From contig JADNYJ010000295.1 of NCBI GenBank assembly GCA_015501075.1, positions 1-40,556 of the forward strand: a DNA stretch of 40,556 bases, given 5' to 3'. Below the pieces are notes generated by a model, which saw nothing but the letters and a program-made list of their open reading frames with translations, did not search any database and was not told the origin of the DNA. The translations under genes and the position numbers were made by a program. The first letter of the stretch is position 1, and every line of letters starts with the position of its first letter. Origin of the DNA: Gymnopilus junonius. Lineage: Eukaryota > Basidiomycota > Agaricomycetes > Agaricales > Galerinaceae. This document shows, in pieces, positions 32,916 through 40,556 of this stretch.

Positions 32916-33823
32916 TTTCTGTGAACTTTGGCAAGAAAGAGATGTCAATGGGGCACAATCCGTCCTCAAAAAACACGGTGGTTGTGAAGGCTTAAAACAC
33001 AATCAAGCAGGTGGAAAGAACTTCGGTGCAAAAATAGCCCCGGCCCATCGATTAACGGTCCTTAAGAAGAGTATGGATTGAAGTCTGACAGGCGGTATGT
33101 TTTCGGGTCTTCATCTGCTCGAAATAAATTTATTTTGATTCTTGAATCCTGTTCAGTTCCATGTCAGTTCAACTCAAGAGATACGTGATGTAAAATACAC
33201 CCTTGTCTTGATGTGAAGAGGAAGTAGTAGTGTGTCTTGGTGATGCAACCTCCTGCTTTGCCTCCGGCGTTTCATCATCACCGGTAGTATTTATAGAAAA
33301 AAGGGAACCTACGACTTAATTGAGTAAGTAAGTAGTCCCCGAACTTCATGTTGCATGTTGTATGGCTCCTGGAAAAAGTTAGGTTCGTGACGAATCAACA
33401 TGGACTGGGACGCTCGTACCTCATAATGAACCTGACTCTCAATGAAGTGGTTAAAAATATATAGACAATTTACAAAGAAAGTTGAGAGAGAGATAGCAAT
33501 GTTATGCACCGACGGTGCTAAAGAAAGGATTAGGACGCGTCGCCACCATCGCGCTCTCGGCTCCGGGTCGAGTCGGGGGTTTCGCGTCACGTGTGTAATC
33601 ACAGGGCCAGACTCTCCTTCCGTGCTCGACCAACTCCATTTTCGAATCACCGACTGAAGGAGGCAAGATTGACTGCCTTGACATGATCTGGCCATGCCCA
33701 ATCCATGTGAGATCCGATGGTTGATGGTTTGCACAGCCTCGTGTGTTGAACCAGGTACTACATAAGAATGTAGTAGGACCTGCAACAACACTGCACATCG
33801 TAGACCTCCTACGTCCTGCAATA
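32916..33823. other. Divergent upstream region of lectin B and the DUF6593-like gene
   Basis: On the minus strand a TATAAATA box lies near 33290. It is followed by ACCGGTGATGATG ... CCGGAGGCAAA (33257-33285) and, nearer the ATG, a CTGTCAGACTTCAAT leader block near 33075-33103. Both blocks resemble the region upstream of A. A GC-rich part with a CACGTG box (about 33588) precedes the plus-strand gene at 33824. No further gene is supported; long minus-strand frames overlapping 33309-33963 look spurious. Confidence 0.55.
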
Positions 33824-34553
33824 ATGTCCGCATTCTCGCCCTCAGAAAGCACTCTCTTTAATCCTGAACCACCCACTATCCTCATATTCTCAAACCCTAG
33901 CGTCATCAATAACGTCGTATTTCTCAACGGAAGGCCACTGTTTAGAATTTCTACTCTCGACAAATCCGTCGAGCATACGCAGATAATGGATGCACAGACT
34001 AAGGAGGTGTTAGTTGATATCAGGGAGAGGATTCTTCAGCCGGATACCATACAATTTACGAACAAGTATGATGGAAGAGTGTTTAAACAACGTCAATGGT
34101 TGGTTGGTGGGAAACTTGAAAATGGGGGGTAAGTTCGTATATCCGCATACACCTTTATTTCTCAAGGCAATTTTATAGATTGAAATGGACTATTAACTTA
34201 GCTATCGGGAAATTCGTATGGAGGACAGATATCGTTCATCGTCTCGCGGCAAGTACTATTTATCTAGCCACATTTTTTTTCCTTTTACTTTTAGGCTCAT
34301 TCAGTGCTAGCTTTGCCCCGAGTACGACCTCGAGCATCCTGCGGCATATAGTCAGATTCCAACGTCTCAGGACCCGTCAATCCCTTTTGCTCTCTTGCTT
34401 CATCGAGGAACTGAACCTTACCGGGAAGAGATCCTAGCGTCGTTCTTAATCATAGAACAACGCCTTCGAATAGAAGAGAAAACGTCAACAGTCGCTAGTG
34501 GAAGAATGCAGCTGTATAGCGCATATTCCACTATACAAGGTTTTCGGTCGTAA
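33824..34553 (+). CDS. DUF6593-like protein, 205 aa
   Basis: Three exons: 33824-34128, 34179-34248 and 34311-34553, all consistent in phase. The protein starts MSAFSPSESTLFNPEPPTIL and has the pattern of basidiomycete DUF6593 proteins: a beta-rich start with NNVVFLNGRPLFRIST, a middle segment KQRQWLVGGKLENGG, a Trp pair (KWTI, FVWRTDIVHRLA) and the terminal helix PYREEILASFLIIEQRLR. Function of the family is not known; a tubby-like fold has been suggested. The second intron (34249-34310) begins GCAAGT, a GC-AG intron; this donor is needed to reach the conserved C-terminus. It lies between two lectin genes but on the opposite strand. Confidence 0.7.
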
Positions 34554-34729
34554 CATTTTCTATTTGATACTCTACTCGTATGACATCAGTAATGTATTAC
34601 TTTTTCCCTAGTCACTCTATCAACTTCATGAATATCATACAGCAGAAATTATGGTCATCTTCGGCAACAAGCAGGTGATTATGGAAGATATAAAACGACC
34701 GAGTACGCAACGTTTGAATCTTTAGAAGG

Positions 34730-37299
34730 TTAGAGGTTAGCTACGTACTTAAGCGTCTTATCCATCGCCCACTCTGCACTTTCAGAGCCGAAAGCATTGA
34801 TGATCTCCTTGGCACTTCCAAAACTTCCTTTCCCATCATTATAGCTCACGTACACGGACTGCGAGCTAAGGCCGACAATATCTGGTCTTCCGTCGCCTGT
34901 CATATCAGCCACAAATCGAGCGTGCTTCTCAATTCTCCAGCCATCATTATATCCAAACTGCTTTAACACGAGTTTGGGAGGCTGGAATGTGCCATTTCCA
35001 TTGTTAATTGCAACAATTACCCCATCGGTTCCAAAACCTATAATATCTGCGGACCCATTCCCTGTAAGATCAGCGACGAATCGTGGATGCTTGTCGACGC
35101 GCCAACCAGTGTTGTAACAAAAATCCTCTATGACTTGGCGTGGAGGATGGAAAGTTCCGTTGCCTTTGTTAAAGGACACATGCACTCCAGACGCGCCGAA
35201 TCCTATCAAATCAGCTTTACCATCCCCAGTCAAATCAGCTACGAAACGAGGGTGCCTCTCGACACTCCAGCCACCTGCACCGACGCACAGATTTTGAAGA
35301 ACGCCCTTGGGTTGTTGAAAAGTCCCGTCTCCCTTGTTGAGTGCGACCCATACTTGGGTTTCTCCAAAACCAACGATGTCAAGGAGGCCATTTCCAGTTA
35401 AATCCGCTAGGAAACGTGGGTGCTTGTTCAACCTCCAACCACCGCTATTGTAGCCAAAATCTTGTAGAACAAGTTTCGATGGCCCAAAGGTACCATCTCC
35501 ATTATTCAGCGACACCAACACGCCCGCATAGCCAAATCCAATAATATCGGCTCGCCCATTATTTCGAAGATCCGCCATAAATCGAAGATGATTCTCAATC
35601 CTCCACTGTCCAGCAGAGTATGCGAAATCTTCCTTGACCATTTTGGGTTCTGCAAAAGTGTTATTTCCTTGATTTATGGCAACCCAGAAACCATTTTCCC
35701 CGAAGCCGACTATATCAGCTCTCCCATCACCAGTCGTATCTGCAAGAAGGCGTACATGACGATCAAGTCGCCATCCTCCTGCGTTGTAGCCAAAGTTTGG
35801 AACAACAAGCTCTGTCTGTGGATTCAGTCTGTTGCGCATAATGACCACACCATTGGTACCGAATCCGACAACGTCTGCAGTTCCTGGGCTTAAAGTCGTT
35901 ACTATAACAAATTTTTGATGTAAGGGCAATGTACTGGTAATGAAAAGTTCGACATACCTGGCGTCATTTGACCGATTGCCGCCATGGAACCCTTTTTGAC
36001 AGATTTGAACGAGGGGGCAGGTGGAGAAGGCGTGTTCGTAGTTTCAGAAGAAGTAATTGAAGAAGTACCTGTGGACTAATGGTACGCAATTAATGTTGAA
36101 TGAACTGCAAGATCTTGGCAGAGAGCTAGCCACCTGGTGATGCCCCAAACAAATTGTCAAATTTTTGACGCCATCAGATTCGCTGAAAATTGATAAGGCG
36201 AAGGTTTAGTGGGAAGTTGGGTAGTCGCCTACAGAAAGTTCTGTAAACCCCTCAGGGCATTGGCAGCGTTACCAGAACCAGAAATGTCATTGATGATAAT
36301 GTTAATGTTTGCCCCTGTCATGGCTATCAAAACCACTGGAGGTATTCAGGGAGGAAGAATACTTACCAGTACTGAAGGACTTCCTAGCCATATCGGAAGT
36401 TGTGGTCATAGACGGCGCGGCAGGTGGAATAATCTTCCCGCTCTTGATAGCAGCTTTATTTTCTGGAGTATTTTCAAGAATATACAAGCGTGTCCCTGGC
36501 GCATCCGAGGATAATCGCAGGGCGGGAACATCTCCGAGACTCAAAACCAAGTCAGAGTGTAGGGCTGTTAATCTGAGATTTAAAAAAAAGCCTCAGACCT
36601 GAAGGAGGATTCGGTAAAATAGATGCTTACTTGTAGCCCCCGTCGTCTTTGTCAATATTCCAATAGAACGGCTGGTTGGAAGAAACTAGAGAGCTGCCCT
36701 GACGAGATTCTCCGAGAGCCACAAAAGATTTATTGTAATTTGACATTAAAGTTACTCCCTCGTTTCCATCATCTTGTACAAGCCACTGTTGTTAAGAGAG
36801 AGTCAGCGACCTGATTTCAATCGATGAAATAGTACGGTCAAAATCTCGCCTGTTGATTGAGGCCTCCGTGGAAGGGATAAGAGATGACTGCGATAATTGT
36901 CAGCAAGTAGTGCGCAACACAAAAAATCGTGATTATTTCACCTTCTGATTTGTCCGATAACGACAAGTCAAGCGATCTTCCTTCAGCGTTCACAATAAAC
37001 TGAGGACCATCTGCGAACAAAAAGTTATTGTTTAGACCCTAACGACCTGGAAGAGCGGCTGAAAACGACTGACAGAAGTTAAAGCTTGTCTTGTTCACGT
37101 TATTTGAATTGCTCGTCATATTATACGAGCCGATGTCGCCTCCACGACCACCATATCCGCCATCACCAGTGCCTGTAAATCCAAGCGACATTCATTGATT
37201 ACAAGGACGAGCATAACCGGAAAATCCCAGTATATCGGATCCTTCAAAATCTTGAGAAAAACCACCTGAAGTAGTCTGATCTTCACCGCGCTGTGCCAT
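34730..37299 (-). CDS. Gly-rich/trefoil/PVL-propeller fusion lectin C, 689 aa
   Basis: Ten exons stay in frame: 37218-37299, 37074-37172, 36942-37010, 36850-36887, 36631-36785, 36367-36572, 36233-36314, 36134-36182, 35958-36075 and 34730-35901. Residues 1-60 add a Gly-rich module absent from A and B (GGYGGRGGDIGSYN). Residues about 61-185 are the beta-trefoil-like part (SLDLSLSDKSE, LNQQWLVQ, MSNYNKSFVAL). Residues 186-299 form a helix plus Ser/Thr/Pro linker, and 300-689 a PVL-like seven-bladed propeller with loops such as DTTGDGRAD. The intron at 36786-36849 uses a GC donor (CAG then GCGAGA). The propeller is the closest of the three to PVL. No signal peptide; likely cytosolic carbohydrate binding. 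Confidence 0.85.
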
Positions 37300-37741
37300 G
37301 TTACTATGAAGCTCTGTACTGAAGGAAAGAAGAAATTTTAAAAGGCATTTAAATGGTTTCCCTGAAAATAAGCTTCCATATCACTAGCTTTTACGGAAGG
37401 AGTAGCCATAGTTTCAAGATACATCAGAATGGCTTTGCAGTTCTCGTCCGCAGCGTCATTGGATTTAAAGTTGGAACACCCTTGTCCTGTTTGAAGCTTA
37501 ACTTAGATAACCGACCATGGGCCTAGGGCGAACGGAGTCATGGGAACAGGGTACTCAATCCTCGGAACATAATAGGAAATTTAGAGTGGTCTTCATTTAC
37601 AGGTTTCTACGAAGCTCGGAATTCGGAATAGACAAGAACACAGCTTGGATCATTGCTTGTATATTCAAGGCATAAAAGACGGGCTTCATAAAGTGAGCGA
37701 ATTCACGGTTTAGACAAATACGGCCTTGGGAAAGGAAGTGC
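37300..37741. other. Intergenic region between lectin C and the DUF1399-like gene
   Basis: 442 bases between the start of C and the end of the neighbouring gene on the same strand. No gene seen. The promoter of C should lie here, but I see no clear TATA box and no copy of the ACCGGT block found upstream of A and B. Confidence 0.5.
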
Positions 37742-39401
37742 TTAGAAAGTATTCATGATATGGAGTTCCATATGTCGCCTGACATAATCTTCATCAGTGG
37801 CATTGGTCGGAAATAGCGGAAGCCAGCACACCTTCCAACGATCTTCGCCATGGGAATAGGACGTTGCTGAATACTCAGGTGTAAATGAGACAGTCAGTAT
37901 GGTCAGAGATTCACGAACCAAGAACATTCAAGGGAGCAAAGTCGACATGATCAAGGAACCAAGCGAAAATACGCATGAAGTCCGTCCTGGATGCAAAAAT
38001 GTCATAACGTGAGCCTTCAACAACGTGGAAAGGGCACGGAAATGAACCTGTAATTAGGTTTGAGCTGATGTGTATGCCAGACGAGATCGATATCGTGCGC
38101 AGGGCCTAAAGATCCGGCCTGCCTGTCCATCGATAACGTCAAGAATCCAGCATATCTGGAGATCGATTCCTCAAGGACTGCGGTGCACTTCTTAGGAAAT
38201 TCGGGGTTCGTCCATCCGTTATGATACATTTTCGACGAGAAGCCTGTTTGACGGAGCACCTAGATCGTATATATTCATCTTCTATATGGATATTCAAAAT
38301 TTGAAGTTCTTACTCCAGCGCCCAAGTCAAAAGAAAAACCGCCTGGCAGTCCATAGAAACGCAGGAAATCGACGCTGTGATTTACGAGATGAGATATATC
38401 GGAAAAATAAGACTTTTGAATTTACCTGAGGCTTTCGAGAATGTCTTCTGGGATGTCAAGTAGCTTGCCAATAACTTCTGGCAATGAAAATTTCTCTATA
38501 TCGAACAAACCAATTGCCTTGGATATGTCGATCGTGATGATTCGTGACCGTTCAGCATCAAAGACACCTTCCACAGTCAGTAGGGTCCCTCTGGATGGCG
38601 GTGTGAGCATTGGAACTCCCCTAGTAAACCGATAATACTTACGCAAGGCCCACTCCCTTCCCTGATTTAGCTCGACGAACATCTTCGGTGAAGATGGCGC
38701 TCCATAGGCGAGTTCTGTGATAATTAGATTGCACTCCTTGCATGGAGCAACCAAATTTGAGCCCAGTTTATCATCGCTATCTTCGAGCCAGAGACCGGTG
38801 AAACTGCTGTTACAATTAGGGCAACTAAGCCTGAAAGTATCAGAAGGAGAAGTGAACAGCGGAACTGCAAATGATTCCTCGGTGGTTGTCTCCCAGAATA
38901 CAACTTGCTCTTCCTTAGGAACATATGTCATAGTGTCGTCAATAAGACTGGCCTAAAATTGCGTGAAGAATGAATTGAGTATCACAACGTGGAGAAACTC
39001 ACAAATTGTGCCAAAGGGAAGCCATTTAGGATGGAAACCTCTGGAAAGAGGCGAATGGTGTCGCTATAGAAGGCCCGAGGGTGCAGCATGAAAGCATGCA
39101 ATACAAGCATGACGTCGTAAGGCGGTATTTCATGGTCTTCAAGTCCAATGTGGGTATCGCCAAATTTTTCGAACTTCGGTCTAAGAACTTTGGATATCCA
39201 TGCGCGAAAGCGATATACTGAACGGCGTAGATAAAGTTTTCCCTCAGGGGTCGGCCACAAGATATCTTGGTCATCATAGTAGACGTGTCTCTTCGCAAGG
39301 TTGAAAAGATGGGAATGGATCGATCCATAGACGCGCAAATGAGCTGCAACATCATCCTGCGATATGGAAGAGTCCATGAAACGTGGGGTGACGAACTGCA
39401 T
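37742..39401 (-). CDS. Glycine-rich-domain-like protein (DUF1399/GRDP type), 463 aa
   Basis: Six exons keep frame: 39003-39401, 38426-38952, 38314-38374, 38048-38259, 37919-37986 and 37742-37866. The hallmark HDIDLVWHTHQLKP near residue 386 matches the DUF1399 (GRDP) family. Two CxxC pairs (CPNC, CKEC) near residues 177-208 may bind zinc. A conserved start of the domain is DVAAHLRVYGSIHS. Plant GRDPs act in stress responses; the fungal role is unknown. The start is uncertain: a 41-bp intron could join an upstream exon from ATG 39550 (MPLINDFSFSWIVDH) in frame. It lies between the coiled-coil gene and lectin C on the same strand. Confidence 0.7.
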
Positions 39402-39716
39402 CCTGAAATCTGGACGACGACGATGGCGGATTCAACTTGGTACGGCTGGTGGCAGGTATTGGCACCAGTGGGGTATTCTTGAGGTAGCACCAAGAGAAAT
39501 TTCGGATGATCTACGATCCAGGAAAATGAAAAATCATTGATCAAGGGCATATCGCTGTCGGTGTGAATAACTCACGTAATCTTCGATGCCGGTGCCACGG
39601 TACAAATATATTTTCAGTCAAGCCCTCTAGTCACCAGTGCTGCATGTACGCGCGATTTCTGCAGTATCGGATGCATTGAAAACAAAGTAATTTTAATCAG
39701 CAGCTGCATTATTCTC
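39402..39716. other. Region between the DUF1399-like and Gly-rich coiled-coil genes
   Basis: The part 39440-39550 may be an additional first exon of the DUF1399-like gene. The rest to 39716 shows no gene. The two genes are in the same orientation. Confidence 0.4.
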
Positions 39717-40306
39717 CTAATTAGTCCCCTCTAGTTCGGCTTCCAATGCCTTGGCTTCATCCTCCAACATCTTGGCCTCTTCCTCCAATCGTCTGGCTTC
39801 CTGTTCCTTCTTTAGTTGCTCTCTCCGTTCCTTCTCCTTCTTCAGCTTTGATATTCTCTCTTTGGCCAATCTAATGCGCTCCTCGGCATCCAATAGCGTG
39901 TTTTCATCTTCACTTCTACTACCTTCGCCCCCGTTGGTCATTGTGTTTGTGTTGTTACGTCCCCCAACGATGCCATTGTTAATAGGCCCATTGAACGTAT
40001 CACCATGGTATACAGTCCCGTCGTAGTTATCGCCTACATAGCATGAATATTGTATGTCCTGATGGTACGTTTAAGACCTACCGCTAATGCTTCTTTGGTA
40101 CCTATTGTCATTGTTTGAGCCATGAACGGTGGAGTTCGCATAGTTGTGCGCTCCGATATCTCCACCTCGTCCGCCGATACCTCCTGCTGATCCTGCACCA
40201 CCTGAGCCCCCCGCTGAATGGCAACATGTCATCTCGAGGCAATATAAACTATAAATATAATACTTTACGCACTAATATTAGCACCGCGCCAGTCTTGACT
40301 CATCAT
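39717..40306 (-). CDS. Small Gly-rich coiled-coil protein, 160 aa
   Basis: Three exons: 40273-40306, 40082-40213 and 39717-40033, consistent in phase. The protein begins MMSQDWRGANIT, then a Gly-rich module (GGIGGRGGDIGAHNYANS) that matches the N-terminus of lectin C (GGYGGRGGDIGSYN). An Asn/Gly-rich repeat-like part follows (TFNGPINNGIVGGRNN) and then a long charged coiled coil rich in Glu/Lys/Arg (about residues 100-155, for example KLKKEKERREQLKKEQ). No catalytic motif and no signal peptide. The Asn/Gly segment is reminiscent of N-terminal stretches of fungal NLR-like and amyloid-prone proteins, but this is only a resemblance. Function unknown; possibly an adaptor that oligomerises. Confidence 0.6.
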
Positions 40307-40556
40307 CGATTAACTCTGGTGAGATTGTTGGAGCGAAGAAGTTTTTTTTGCCCACAGCTGCATATCACTCGTATTTATGCCTTCCTCCTTGTGAAGTTTG
40401 ACATTGACATGTAGATTCATGTGACCAATTATCAAGGGTACGTCCGGGCTTCACAAATGATGGTTCTCAGCCCATGTCGAAGAGGAGGTGGCAGTCTTAT
40501 CTCCAAGATTCTATAGGCCAAGACCAAAAATATGAAGCAAACTGAAAAGTAGAAAC
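40307..40556. other. Right-edge sequence upstream of the Gly-rich coiled-coil gene
   Basis: AT-rich, and should include the promoter of the minus-strand gene ending at 40306. No gene is supported before the window ends. Confidence 0.4.

Noticed and set aside
33309..33963. Two minus-strand frames of 150-175 codons
   Set aside because: They overlap the promoter and first exon of the DUF6593-like gene and show no protein motif.

Overview
The window looks like nuclear DNA of a mushroom-forming basidiomycete (Agaricomycetes). The evidence is short phased introns (about 37 to 67 bp, GT-AG with a few GC-AG), lectins resembling Psathyrella velutina lectin (PVL), a DUF6593-like protein, F-box/LRR-type paralogues, a mitochondrial-type PP2C and basidiomycete-style Ty3/gypsy and Tnp2 transposon remains. 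I did not assign a species.

Left part (1 to about 19.4 kb): transposon territory. A frameshifted protein fragment enters from the left edge. About 2.5 kb of AT-rich non-coding DNA follows, with a tRNA-like (SINE-type) promoter, a 111-bp hairpin and a decayed repeat array. Then comes a nest of two LTR retrotransposons. The outer one (plus strand, gag from 3180, pol remains to 17710) is split inside gag by a 9,870-bp chromodomain Ty3/gypsy element on the minus strand (3645-13514). That element has two 347-bp LTRs and a GATCA target duplication; removing it and one GATCA rejoins the outer gag in frame. Both elements are dead. The inner one carries at least 12 in-frame stops, all TGA, plus several frameshifts. 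About 14 of the 16 differences between its LTRs are CpG transitions, so CpG-directed C-to-T mutation is the main mode of decay. A Tnp2-type (CACTA) transposase fragment follows at 18733-19338.

Middle part (about 20.3 to 27.6 kb): host genes. There is a candidate small secreted protein, then two F-box-like/LRR paralogues on the plus strand flanking a mitochondrial PP2C-type phosphatase gene on the minus strand. The first F-box copy and the PP2C gene carry single-base frameshifts; the second F-box copy is intact.

Right part (27.7 to 40.3 kb): a mostly minus-strand cluster. Three paralogues (A 27766-29804, B 30579-32915, C 34730-37299) encode a predicted beta-trefoil-like N-terminal domain fused to a seven-bladed PVL-like calcium-loop propeller. 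Their exon lengths match almost base for base; A is damaged, B and C are intact. A DUF6593-like gene (plus strand) lies between B and C. To the right are a glycine-rich-domain-like protein (DUF1399/GRDP type) and a small glycine-rich coiled-coil protein, whose glycine-rich module is shared with the N-terminus of C. The lectin array plus the shared module is the most interesting host biology here. A defence or recognition role is an inference from known fungal lectins, not something the sequence proves.
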